A stretch of 64,000 bases of DNA from Arthrobacter citreus. GTDB taxonomy: Bacteria; Actinomycetota; Actinomycetes; Actinomycetales; Micrococcaceae. The stretch covers positions 744,001 to 808,000 of the forward strand of contig NZ_VTFV01000002.1 of assembly GCF_009192745.1 (NCBI RefSeq), written 5' to 3'. This document shows positions 20,462 through 28,372 of the stretch, one piece after another. How positions within the stretch are numbered: the stretch's first letter is position 1; each line of letters opens with the position of its first letter. Below the pieces are notes generated by a model. It saw only the letters and a program-made list of their open reading frames with translations. It had not been told where the DNA came from and ran no database searches. The translations under genes and the position numbers were made by a program.

Positions 20462-21361
20462 CTAGGCGGTCCTTCCGCCATGGGTTGCGAAATACCGGCT
20501 GCTGGCCGGCATGAACGCAAGACCGGTTCCCAGCCCAGCCAGCAGGGCCCCGGCCACATGGACAAAGGAACCATCCCGGAACCCAAAGAACAGGGCTGCG
20601 GCCACCACCACGCAGGCACCGGTCCGTGCCCAGCTCCTGCCGTCCCGTACCAGGGAAGCCAGCAGCAGGAAGATTCCGAACGCGACCGCGGCAACGGCAA
20701 CATCCGCAACCCTGGCAAGCGAAAGGATCGTCTCAACCGGAACGCGCAGCTCCGCCAGCTGGGCAGCTGCCTGGGGGGCCGGCCGATCCGGATCCAACGC
20801 CGCACGCAGGCCGGCAATCAGGCCCAGCACACCCCCTGCAGTGATGAACAGGACTGCGGCCTTCACGGGAAAAGGAGCCGGACGCCTGGTCTTGCGGTCG
20901 GAGATCCGCGGCGGCCGCGGTGCTGCTGCAGGAGCCGACGGCATGTGGCTCGGGCGGGACGGCGTTTTGGCTGCGGGGCGCGGCAGTACCGGCGGTTTGG
21001 CAGGTTGCCCTGCGGGGACGGCTGCCGGGCTGGACACCGTCCGGGCGGTACTGTCTGCGGGCAGGTTCACCGATCCGTTGAGGACAGACTCGCTCCGGCG
21101 CGGGCGGTGGGCAGCGGGCGAGGAAAGAGCCAGTTGGATGACTGCGTCCGGGAACCGGGCCCAGCCGAACAAGCGGCCCATGCCGGCGTGGCCGGCAGCG
21201 GGTTTGGGCGGATGCGGGGCAGCATCGCCGGTTTGCAGATCCCGGCCCGGGGACGAATCATCCTTTTCGGCGGGCCGGTGAAGACCGGGATGCAGGATGC
21301 GGTTGGCGAGGGAGTTGGTGCCTGCTCGGGATGAGCGGGGCGCTGCGGGAGGAGTCGTCAT
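20462..21361 (-). CDS. Membrane protein with disordered proline-rich N-terminus
   Basis: About 299 residues starting MTTPPAAPRSSRAGT. The first 165 residues are rich in Pro, Ala, Arg and Ser and are probably disordered in the cytosol. About four transmembrane helices follow (AAVLFITAGGVLGLIAGLRA, VADVAVAAVAFGIFLLLASLV, TGACVVVAAALFFGF, VAGALLAGLGTGLAFM). The end, MPASSRYFATH, resembles that of the next minus-strand gene, and both share a G-x-x-WAR loop, so the two look like diverged duplicates. The start at 21361 is an estimate; an in-frame start at 21436 is possible. Function unknown. Confidence 0.7.
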   Translation of the reverse strand: MTTPPAAPRSSRAGTNSLANRILHPGLHRPAEKDDSSPGRDLQTGDAAPHPPKPAAGHAGMGRLFGWARFPDAVIQLALSSPAAHRPRRSESVLNGSVNLPADSTARTVSSPAAVPAGQPAKPPVLPRPAAKTPSRPSHMPSAPAAAPRPPRISDRKTRRPAPFPVKAAVLFITAGGVLGLIAGLRAALDPDRPAPQAAAQLAELRVPVETILSLARVADVAVAAVAFGIFLLLASLVRDGRSWARTGACVVVAAALFFGFRDGSFVHVAGALLAGLGTGLAFMPASSRYFATHGGRTA

Positions 21362-21536
21362 AATCGTCGCCGCCTTCACAAGACCGGGAGAATCGAAGCC
21401 CCGCCGTGCTCCCGAGGGTGCCCGGCGGAGACTCAACGCTACGCGTCACTGCTTCTGCTGTGACCTGTGCCGGCCTGAACCCGTGCGCGGACTGCCCAGA
21501 TTCTCTTGCATGGGCCCGGGGCCCGGCACGGATTCC

Positions 21537-22328
21537 CTAGTAGGCACGGTAGGGATTGAACTCCCGGCGCCGGAAGTAGGGGTTGCTCGGGCGCAGGTAG
21601 AGCATGACGATTCCTGCGATTCCGGCCAGTGAGGACAGCAGTGAGAGCCAGCCAAGCAGTGAGGTGACATAGACCGGCAGGGAAACCAGCAGCCCGACGG
21701 CGGAAAAGGCGGCAAACACTGTGCCCAGGATCCGAGCCCAGTTATGTCCCTTCAGGATGAACCAGGCGATCAGGACGTACAGGCCGAGTCCAATGATGCT
21801 CAGGACCACGGAGAACCAGACGACGAAGCCTCCGGCGTCCTGGATGTCCACATTGGCGTCCCGCAGAGAATCCAGCTGGGCAACGGTGAGGACGTCCGGC
21901 AGGCGGAAGGAAGTCACGAGGTTGCTAATCAGGGACAGCACCCCGGCGGCGATGATCAGCCAGAAACCAATGACGACCTCCCGGGGCGCCGGTCCCTTTG
22001 GCTGGCTTTGCTGCGGTGCCCCCGGGTAGCTGTAGCCGGAGGGCTGGGCCGGCTGGTACCCGTAGGACTGTCCGTACTGGCCCTGTCCGTACGGACTTTG
22101 GCCGGACTGCCCCGGGGGCGGCCCCTGCTGGCCGTACGGCGTGCCCTGGGGATCGGATCCCTGTGCCGGATGCTGCCCGGGCTGCGGAGGAATGTGCGGC
22201 TGGGCCTGCTGCTCAGGCGTCTGGCCATACTGGCCATAGCGCGGTTCGGGCCGGGGATCGCCTGCGGAGCCGTCGCCGTGCGCGGGGTTTCCTTGATCCT
22301 GGGGATCGGGAACGTTGGGAGTGCTCAT
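21537..22328 (-). CDS. Membrane protein with Gln/Gly/Pro/Tyr-rich N-terminus
   Basis: A 263-residue protein. Residues 1-110 form a low-complexity tract with repeats such as YGQQGPPPGQ and SPYGQGQYGQSYG, a type common in actinobacterial membrane proteins. Four transmembrane helices follow (EVVIGFWLIIAAGVLSLISN, FVVWFSVVLSIIGLGLYVLI, ILGTVFAAFSAVGLLVSL, LLGWLSLLSSLAGIAGIVML), ending LRPSNPYFRRREFNPYRAY. It resembles the neighbouring protein at 20462-21361 in the G-x-x-WAR loop and C-terminal end. ATG at 22328. Function unknown. Confidence 0.75.
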   Translation of the reverse strand: MSTPNVPDPQDQGNPAHGDGSAGDPRPEPRYGQYGQTPEQQAQPHIPPQPGQHPAQGSDPQGTPYGQQGPPPGQSGQSPYGQGQYGQSYGYQPAQPSGYSYPGAPQQSQPKGPAPREVVIGFWLIIAAGVLSLISNLVTSFRLPDVLTVAQLDSLRDANVDIQDAGGFVVWFSVVLSIIGLGLYVLIAWFILKGHNWARILGTVFAAFSAVGLLVSLPVYVTSLLGWLSLLSSLAGIAGIVMLYLRPSNPYFRRREFNPYRAY

Positions 22329-22478
22329 TGGGGCCCGCCTGCCGTGTGGATTGGCCTGCCGGCAAGTCGCCGGCAGGGCAGATAACCCATCTGCGAAGTC
22401 GGAAGCCAGTCTATGCCTCCAGACTGTCCCTCCACACGGGGAGCGGAGCATTTCCCGCGGCTCGGCAGCGCTTAAAGA

Positions 22479-22517
22479 ACGCAGATCCGGGGCGCGTTCA
22501 GCGCTCCGGATCTGCGT
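22479..22517 (-). terminator. Rho-independent terminator of yceI
   Basis: ACGCAGATCCGG (22479-22490) and CCGGATCTGCGT (22506-22517) are perfect reverse complements. Read on the minus strand the hairpin is followed by TCTTTAAG. It lies just downstream of the yceI stop. Confidence 0.8.
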
Positions 22518-22534
22518 GGATGTCCTGTGGAGGA

Positions 22535-23074
22535 TCAGGCCTTTACGAAGGCTGCGTCCACGTTGATGGTCACCTTGTCGCCCACGAGGACGCCGCCGGT
22601 CTCCAGCGCTGCGTTCCAGGTCAGGCCGAACTCCTTGCGGCTGATGGCCGTGGAACCGGAGAAGCCGGCGCGGGTGGCGCCGAAGGGGTCAACGGCCACA
22701 CCGTTGAATTCGACGTCCAGGGTCACCGGGCGGGTGGTGTCCTTGATGGTCAGGTTGCCGGTGAGCTTGTAGCTCTCACCCGAGCCTTCAATGCCGGTGG
22801 CGGTGAAGCGCAGTTCCGGGAACTGCTCCACGTCGAAGAAGTCTGCGCCCTTGACGTGTGCGTCGCGGTTGGCATCGTTCGAGTTGAAGGACGCGGCGTC
22901 GATCACGGCTGTGATCTTGGAGTCGCTGAGGTCCTGGCCAACCTCCAAGGCGGCGGTCACCTTGTCGAAGTTGCCGCGGACCTTGCTGATGCCGGCGTGG
23001 CGGACGGTGAAGCCAACCTCGCTGTGGGAGGAGTCGAGGTTCCAGGTGCCTGCTGTCAGACCGGTGGGGATCAT
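22535..23074 (-). CDS. YceI family protein (lipocalin-like isoprenoid-binding fold)
   Basis: A 179-residue protein with the YceI beta-barrel signature: AGTWNLDSSHSEVGFTVRHAGISKVRG, KITAVIDAASFNSND, RDAHVKGADFFDVEQFPELRF and an end with TWNAALETGGVLVGDKVTI. Family members bind polyisoprenoids or related lipids, and their exact role is unsettled. No signal peptide is seen, so it is probably cytosolic, as in many actinobacterial copies. ATG at 23074 with AAGGAG well spaced. A palindrome in the promoter (23127-23140) suggests regulation by a MarR-type protein. Confidence 0.88.
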   Translation of the reverse strand: MIPTGLTAGTWNLDSSHSEVGFTVRHAGISKVRGNFDKVTAALEVGQDLSDSKITAVIDAASFNSNDANRDAHVKGADFFDVEQFPELRFTATGIEGSGESYKLTGNLTIKDTTRPVTLDVEFNGVAVDPFGATRAGFSGSTAISRKEFGLTWNAALETGGVLVGDKVTINVDAAFVKA

Positions 23075-23126
23075 GTGTTTCTCCTTGGTTTTAGTTGGTG
23101 GCAGGCACTTTGTGCCATCGCCAGTA

Positions 23127-23170
23127 GATGCATTTGCATCCACTATTACACACATTGGTCAAAGGTTCAA
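23127..23170 (-). promoter_or_regulatory. Putative yceI promoter with palindromic operator
   Basis: On the minus strand TTGAAC (23170-23165), a 16-bp spacer and TAATAG (23148-23143) form a plausible promoter. At the expected start site lies the perfect palindrome GATGCA-tt-TGCATC (23127-23140), like operators seen before MarR-yceI pairs. No MarR gene is adjacent here. Confidence 0.5.
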
Positions 23171-23220
23171 GCGTTTGTGAAGATTTAATCTTCCCCGGCG
23201 TGTCTGCGAGACTGGGAAGC

Positions 23221-23883
23221 ATGTCCCGCGCCTCAATCCACCTCGTCCGTCACGGTGAAGTCTTCAACCCGGACGGCGTTCTCTACGGCAGGCTGCCCGA
23301 ATTCCATCTCTCCGACCTCGGCCGCCAAATGGCGGACCGGGTAGCAAAGCACTTCGAAGAACGCCGGAACGACGGCGCGAAGCTGGTTTACCTGGTCGCT
23401 TCACCGCTGACCCGCGCCCAGGAAACGGCGGCTCCCATCGCCCGCGCCCTCGGAGTTGAAACGGTCACCGACGAGAGAATCCTCGAAGCGGAGAACCGCT
23501 TCGAAGGGCTCCCCGGGGTGAAGCGGCAGCTGCGCAATCCCAAGTACTGGCCGCTGCTGCGCAATCCCATGAAGCCCTCGTGGGGCGAGCCATACGCTCA
23601 GCAGGTGGACCGGGTCATGGCTGCGGTGCATGAGGCGAGGATCCGCGCACTGGAGCTGGGCGGCAGCGGCGCCGAAGCCGTCCTGGTCAGCCACCAGCTG
23701 CCCATCTGGGTCACCAGGCTCGCCGCGGAAGGACGCAGGCTTTGGCACGATCCCCGGAGCCGGGAATGCACACTCACCTCCGTGACGACCCTTGACTTCA
23801 ACGACATGGAACTCACCGGGGTCCGGTATGCCGAGCCGTCAGCCGACCTCCTGCCCGGGGCAGCGAATCTGCCGGGCGCATAA
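23221..23883 (+). CDS. Histidine phosphatase family protein
   Basis: A phosphoglycerate-mutase-like phosphatase of 220 residues. The phosphohistidine motif is HLVRHGEV near the N-terminus, with the partner arginine in SPLTRAQETA, the acid in EAENRFEG and the second histidine in LVSHQLPIW. It acts on a small phosphorylated metabolite that cannot be named from sequence. It lies directly before the thioredoxin/CcdA/ResB/CcsB genes on the same strand, a position it holds in related genomes, so it is probably part of that transcript. Confidence 0.88.
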   Translation: MSRASIHLVRHGEVFNPDGVLYGRLPEFHLSDLGRQMADRVAKHFEERRNDGAKLVYLVASPLTRAQETAAPIARALGVETVTDERILEAENRFEGLPGVKRQLRNPKYWPLLRNPMKPSWGEPYAQQVDRVMAAVHEARIRALELGGSGAEAVLVSHQLPIWVTRLAAEGRRLWHDPRSRECTLTSVTTLDFNDMELTGVRYAEPSADLLPGAANLPGA

Positions 23884-23942
23884 TACAATTACTACGCGTT
23901 GTAGAAGTGGCCGCCCCCTGCCGCGATGAAAGCTGGAGATCC

Positions 23943-24578
23943 GTGAAGAAACCGACAAGCGAAACACCGCCCTCCGCCATGCACCGCAGGTCGTTCCTGC
24001 GCCTTGGTGCCGGGCTGGCGGTTGGAGTGCCGCTTGCGGCTGCACTGGCCGGATGCTCGGCGGACGATCCGCTGGCTGAACAGGCCAAGGCCGGAGACAA
24101 CAAGAACTACATCGCCGGTGACGGTTCCGTCACTGAATATGCCCCCTCCGAACGCGGTGAGCCGGTTCGGCTGAGCGGAACCCTCTTCGACGGCACGGAA
24201 GTCAGTGCTACGGACTGGGCCGGCGACGTCGTCGTCCTGAACTTCTGGTACGCCGCCTGCGCTCCCTGCCGGAAGGAAGCTCCGGACCTCGTGGAACTCC
24301 ATGACACGTATGCCCCGGAAGGCGCCCGCTTTTATGGGGTCAACATCCGGGACGAGGCCAAGACCGCAGAGGCTTTCGAGCGGAACTTCGCCATTCCCTA
24401 CCCCAGCTTCGAGGACCGTAACGGGGGAGTGCTGCTGGCCATGACCAGCTTCGTGCCGCCGCAGGCCGTCCCCACCACGCTGGTCCTTGACCGCGAAGGC
24501 AGGGTTGCCGCGCGCATCCTGGGCCTGGCGGACAAGGGCACCCTGAAGACCCTCATCGCCGACGCGCTGGCCGCGTAG
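23943..24578 (+). CDS. TlpA/ResA-like thiol-disulfide lipoprotein
   Basis: A membrane-anchored thioredoxin-like protein of 211 residues outside the cytoplasm, expected to keep apocytochrome c haem-binding cysteines reduced. Residues 15-38 combine a twin-arginine motif (RRSFLRL) with a lipobox ending LAGC (Cys38), so it is probably exported by the Tat system and lipidated. The redox pair is Cys106-x-x-Cys109 (YAACAPC), and the cis-proline segment is AVPTTLVLD. The GTG at 23943 follows GGAG; earlier in-frame codons would place the signal peptide too deep. First of the cytochrome c maturation genes. Confidence 0.9.
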   Translation: MKKPTSETPPSAMHRRSFLRLGAGLAVGVPLAAALAGCSADDPLAEQAKAGDNKNYIAGDGSVTEYAPSERGEPVRLSGTLFDGTEVSATDWAGDVVVLNFWYAACAPCRKEAPDLVELHDTYAPEGARFYGVNIRDEAKTAEAFERNFAIPYPSFEDRNGGVLLAMTSFVPPQAVPTTLVLDREGRVAARILGLADKGTLKTLIADALAA

Positions 24579-24583
24579 CCAAG

Positions 24584-25372
24584 GTGCCGCCCGTGCTTCC
24601 CGCTGCCGCCGTGCCGGCAGCCAACGTCTTCGCCGAGACGATCCTGAACGGATCGATGCTTCTGGCGATCCCCGTTGCCGTGCTGGCCGGGCTGGTTTCC
24701 TTCCTGTCCCCGTGTGTGCTGCCCCTGGTGCCGGGCTACCTCGGCTACGTCACCGGCCTGACCGGAATCGACCTGCAGAAGCAGCGCCGCGGCCGGATGT
24801 TCACCGGGATTGCCCTGTTTGTCCTGGGTTTCTCCGTGGTGTTCGTGGCCATAGGTGCCGGAATCGGACAGCTCGGTGCCTGGCTGCGCGGTGCCGAGCA
24901 GGCCTGGATACAGCAGGTGCTCGGCGCGTTGATCATCCTGCTGGGCATCATCTTCATGGGCGGCCTTTCCTGGTTCCAGCGGGACCGCAAGATCGAGGCG
25001 CGCCCTCCCGCCGGGCTCTGGGGCGCCCCGCTGCTGGGAGTTACCTTTGGGCTGGGCTGGGCTCCGTGCCTGGGCCCCACCCTCTCTGCCGTGCAGCTGC
25101 TCTCCTTCTCCGGGGATGACGCCTCCGCCGCCAAGGGTGCCCTGCTGACCTTTGTCTACTGCCTCGGCCTGGGCCTGCCGTTCCTGCTGATCGCACTGGG
25201 CTTCCGGCGCGGCATGGGAGCCCTGGGCTTCTTCCGCCGCTACCGCGTGGGCCTGCAGCGTTTTGGCGGCGGCATGCTGATCGCCCTTGGCCTGCTGATG
25301 GTCACCGGCATCTGGAATCTTTGGATCAACCAGCTGCAGGGCTGGCTGGACAGCGTGACCCTGCCGATCTGA
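24584..25372 (+). CDS. ccdA: Cytochrome c biogenesis protein CcdA
   Basis: Carries reducing equivalents from cytosolic thioredoxin across the membrane to the thiol protein encoded upstream. It has 262 residues and about six membrane helices. The two redox cysteines lie in the expected motifs, SFLSPCVLPLVPGYLGY and GWAPCLGPTL. The start is a GTG five bases after the stop of the TlpA-like gene. The order TlpA-CcdA-ResB-CcsB is the system II cytochrome c maturation operon of Gram-positive bacteria. Confidence 0.93.
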   Translation: MPPVLPAAAVPAANVFAETILNGSMLLAIPVAVLAGLVSFLSPCVLPLVPGYLGYVTGLTGIDLQKQRRGRMFTGIALFVLGFSVVFVAIGAGIGQLGAWLRGAEQAWIQQVLGALIILLGIIFMGGLSWFQRDRKIEARPPAGLWGAPLLGVTFGLGWAPCLGPTLSAVQLLSFSGDDASAAKGALLTFVYCLGLGLPFLLIALGFRRGMGALGFFRRYRVGLQRFGGGMLIALGLLMVTGIWNLWINQLQGWLDSVTLPI

Positions 25373-25440
25373 TGAATAAACCTCCAAACCCGTCCCCAGA
25401 GAACAATGAGAACCAGTTGAAACCTGAACCGGAGAGCGAA

Positions 25441-27177
25441 ATGACGCCACAGCCTCCCGTGGAGAACACGGAAGCGGATACCGCTGCTGCGGACCGCCCG
25501 GGAGAAAAGGCTGGCAACGACGTCGCCCTTCCCGCCCTGGGCCTGCGCGGCACCCTGCGCTGGGCGTGGACGCAGCTCACCAGCATGCGCACGGCGCTGT
25601 TCCTGCTGCTGCTGCTCGCGGTGGCCGCGGTGCCCGGCTCGCTGTTCCCCCAGCGCCCGGCCAACCCCGGGGCGGTAACCCAGTACATTCAGGACAATCC
25701 GGACACCGGGCCCTGGCTGGACCGGTTCCAGCTGTTCGACGTGTACTCCTCGGTCTGGTTCTCGGCAATCTACCTGCTGCTGTTCATCTCCCTGATCGGC
25801 TGCGTCATTCCCCGTGCCAAGGTCCACTGGAAGGCGCTGCGCTCCAAGCCGCCCCGCACACCCACACGGCTCTCGCGGCTGCCCGAATACGGGACCCTGG
25901 CCGTGCCTGCGGGCACCGGACTCACCGCTGCCGGCGCCGCCCGCGACGCCGCAGCCGTGCTCCGCAAGCGGGGATACCGGGTTGAGGCCCGGGACCTGGA
26001 CGGTACCCGTCCGTCTGTCGGTGCCGAGCGCGGTTTCGCCAAGGAAACCGGCAACCTGATCTTCCACGTCTCGCTGATCGGCGTGCTGGCCTCCGTCGCC
26101 GTCGGCGGGCTGCTGGGCTACAACGGGCAGCGCATCGTGGTCGAAGGGGATACCTTCGTCAACACCCTGGTTGGCTACGACACCTTCAGCCCGGGCACGA
26201 ACTTCTCCGAATCCCAGCTCAGCCCCTATTCCCTGACCCTTGATGACTTCGATGTCACCTTCGACCGGCAGCCGAACGGCAACGTCCAGCCGCTGGACTT
26301 CACTGCAGGTGTCACCGTGCAGGAAGACCCGGAGGAGGAACCCCGCTCCGAGACGCTGAAGGTCAACGAGCCGCTGAACGTTGGCGGCACCAAGGTCTAC
26401 CTGGTCGGCAACGGCTACGCCCCGGTTGTCACCGTCCGCGACGGTGAGGGTGAGATCGCCTTCCAGGGCCCGGTGGTGGGTGTCCCGACCGACGGCGTCT
26501 ACACCTCGCTGATGGTCATCAAGGCACCGGACGCGAAGCCGGACCAGCTTGGATTCGTCGGGTTCTTCCTGCCCACGGCCATGCTGGATTCAAACGGTGT
26601 CTCCTTCTCAGGGGACCCGGATCCGGTCAACCCCCAGCTGAACCTGAACTCCTACTACGGCGACCTTGGCCTGGACAACGGGGTACCCTCCAACGTCTTC
26701 GTCCTGGACACCGAGGACCTCACGGAGCTGAACAACCGCGACCTTGATTCCGGCGGCATTGTCCTGGGCATGAACCAGAGCTACGACCTGCCTGAGGGCA
26801 AGGGGTCCATCAGCTTTGACGGGCTGCTGCGCTACGCCGCGCTGGATGTGCACTATGACCCGGCGAAGACGGCGGTGGGCATTTTCGCCGCGCTCAGCCT
26901 GGCCGGGCTCTCTGCGTCGCTCTTCATTGCACGCCGCCGCGTTTGGGTTCGTACCGGAACCGCCGACGATGGACGCATAATGGTCGAGTACGGATTGCTG
27001 GCCAGGGGCGAAGACCCGCGGCTGGAAACTGAGGGCGAAGCACTGCGGACCCTGCTTGAAAAGAAGTGGCTGGCGGGCGCCCCCGCCGCAACCCCAGCGG
27101 AAGGCCCGGAAACCCTGGCCGATGCATCAGTGACCGGCAGCACCGGACGCACGGAAGAAACAGGTAAGGACTCCTAA
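25441..27177 (+). CDS. resB: Cytochrome c biogenesis protein ResB
   Basis: Forms with CcsB the system II haem export and ligation complex that attaches haem to apocytochrome c outside the membrane. About 578 residues, with transmembrane helices near the N-terminus (MRTALFLLLLLAVAAVPGSLF, then WFSAIYLLLFISLIGCVIP), one before the large outer domain (LIFHVSLIGVLASVAVGGLL) and one near the end (VGIFAALSLAGLSASLFIA). The ATG at 25441 follows GGAGAG. An in-frame ATG at 25372 overlaps the ccdA stop (TGATG) and would add 23 polar residues with atypically AT-rich third positions. Confidence 0.92.
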   Translation: MTPQPPVENTEADTAAADRPGEKAGNDVALPALGLRGTLRWAWTQLTSMRTALFLLLLLAVAAVPGSLFPQRPANPGAVTQYIQDNPDTGPWLDRFQLFDVYSSVWFSAIYLLLFISLIGCVIPRAKVHWKALRSKPPRTPTRLSRLPEYGTLAVPAGTGLTAAGAARDAAAVLRKRGYRVEARDLDGTRPSVGAERGFAKETGNLIFHVSLIGVLASVAVGGLLGYNGQRIVVEGDTFVNTLVGYDTFSPGTNFSESQLSPYSLTLDDFDVTFDRQPNGNVQPLDFTAGVTVQEDPEEEPRSETLKVNEPLNVGGTKVYLVGNGYAPVVTVRDGEGEIAFQGPVVGVPTDGVYTSLMVIKAPDAKPDQLGFVGFFLPTAMLDSNGVSFSGDPDPVNPQLNLNSYYGDLGLDNGVPSNVFVLDTEDLTELNNRDLDSGGIVLGMNQSYDLPEGKGSISFDGLLRYAALDVHYDPAKTAVGIFAALSLAGLSASLFIARRRVWVRTGTADDGRIMVEYGLLARGEDPRLETEGEALRTLLEKKWLAGAPAATPAEGPETLADASVTGSTGRTEETGKDS

Positions 27178-28205
27178 TGCCCTCCATTGACTACCAGCTC
27201 GCGGAATACAGCGACCTCTTTATGCTGCTGGCGGCGTTCACCTATACGGTCGCGCTGCTCGCCTTTGCCTGGGATCTGGCAAAGAGCAGCAAGACGCTGA
27301 AGGCGATCGACCAGAAGGCCGCAGTCCAGGCCGCTCCGAAGGTCATGGCGACTGCGGGAGCTCCGACGGGACCGGCGGACTCCAGCCGCCAGTGGAACAC
27401 CGGCGAAGCAGTAACCGCTGACGACGCGATGGGCTACACCGGTGCCCGCCGCAACGCTGCCCGCGTCGCCGTCGCCCTCACCGCGCTGGCCACGCTCATC
27501 CACGCAGCCGCCGTGGTTTCCCGTGGACTCGCCGCACACCGCGTGCCGTGGGGCAACATGTACGAGTTCTGCACCACCGGCGCCCTGGTGGTCTCGGTGG
27601 TCTTCCTGCTGGTGCTGCTGCGCCGCGACATCCGGTTCCTGGGCACCTTCGTGGTTGGCCTGGTGCTGATCATGATGATGGCAGCGACCATCGGCTTCCC
27701 CACCCCGGTTGGGCACCTGATTCCGGCACTGCAGAGCTACTGGCTGATCATCCATGTCTCCGTTGCCGTGATCGCCTCCGCCCTCTTCACCCTGACCTTT
27801 GCCATGTCCGTGCTGCAGCTGCTGCAGGCTGACCGCGAGGCCAAGGCCCGCGCCGGCGGCAAGGAGCGCTTGGCGTTCCTGAAGATCGTTCCCTCGGCCC
27901 AGTCCCTGGAGAACTTCTCCTACCGCATCAACGCTGTTGCCTTCGTGCTGTGGACCTTCACCCTGATGGCCGGCGCCGTGTGGGCCGAGCAGGCCTGGGG
28001 CCGTTACTGGGGCTGGGACACCAAGGAAGTCTGGACTTTCGTGATCTGGGTTGTTTACGCCGGCTACCTGCACGCGCGCGCCACCCGCGGCTGGACCGGC
28101 ACCCGTGCCGCCTGGCTCTCGATCGTCGGCTACCTCTGCGTGGTCTTCAATTTCACGATCGTGAACGTCTACTTCGCCGGCCTGCACAGCTACTCCGGCG
28201 TCTAG
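27177..28205 (+). CDS. ccsB: Cytochrome c biogenesis protein CcsB (CcsA-type, haem handling)
   Basis: A polytopic membrane protein of 342 residues, partner of ResB in system II cytochrome c maturation. The tryptophan-rich haem-binding WWD-type motif reads WGRYWGWDTKEVW near residue 280, and conserved histidines lie in LIIHVSVAV and the loop TLIHAAAVV. The start codon overlaps the resB stop (TAATG), showing tight coupling. A strong terminator follows, ending the operon. Confidence 0.93.
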   Translation: MPSIDYQLAEYSDLFMLLAAFTYTVALLAFAWDLAKSSKTLKAIDQKAAVQAAPKVMATAGAPTGPADSSRQWNTGEAVTADDAMGYTGARRNAARVAVALTALATLIHAAAVVSRGLAAHRVPWGNMYEFCTTGALVVSVVFLLVLLRRDIRFLGTFVVGLVLIMMMAATIGFPTPVGHLIPALQSYWLIIHVSVAVIASALFTLTFAMSVLQLLQADREAKARAGGKERLAFLKIVPSAQSLENFSYRINAVAFVLWTFTLMAGAVWAEQAWGRYWGWDTKEVWTFVIWVVYAGYLHARATRGWTGTRAAWLSIVGYLCVVFNFTIVNVYFAGLHSYSGV

Positions 28206-28217
28206 GATCTCCACCTC

Positions 28218-28255
28218 AAAAACCCCGCTCCGGCTCCTGCCGGGGCGGGGTTTTT
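28218..28255 (+). terminator. Rho-independent terminator after ccsB
   Basis: AAAAACCCCGC (28218-28228) pairs with GCGGGGTTTTT (28245-28255) around an inner CCGG/CCGG stem. It is 12 bases beyond the ccsB stop. Confidence 0.9.
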
Positions 28256-28303
28256 GCGCCGGACCCACTCCGCAAACGCTCTGAACGGTGCCAGACTGGG
28301 CCA

Positions 28304-28372
28304 ATGAGTCTCCGCGCAGGGTACATCCGGCGAGCAGCACTTGTCCGGGTCGACACGTCTGGGCGTTCATGA
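28304..28372 (+). CDS. Possible 22-residue upstream ORF of MFS gene
   Basis: An ATG at 28304 opens a 22-codon frame (MSLRAGYIRRAALVRVDTSG...) whose TGA overlaps the ATG of the exporter gene as ATGA. This could be a translational leader, or a remnant of a regulator gene cut off when the exporter arrived. No recognised domain. Confidence 0.25.
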   Translation: MSLRAGYIRRAALVRVDTSGRS

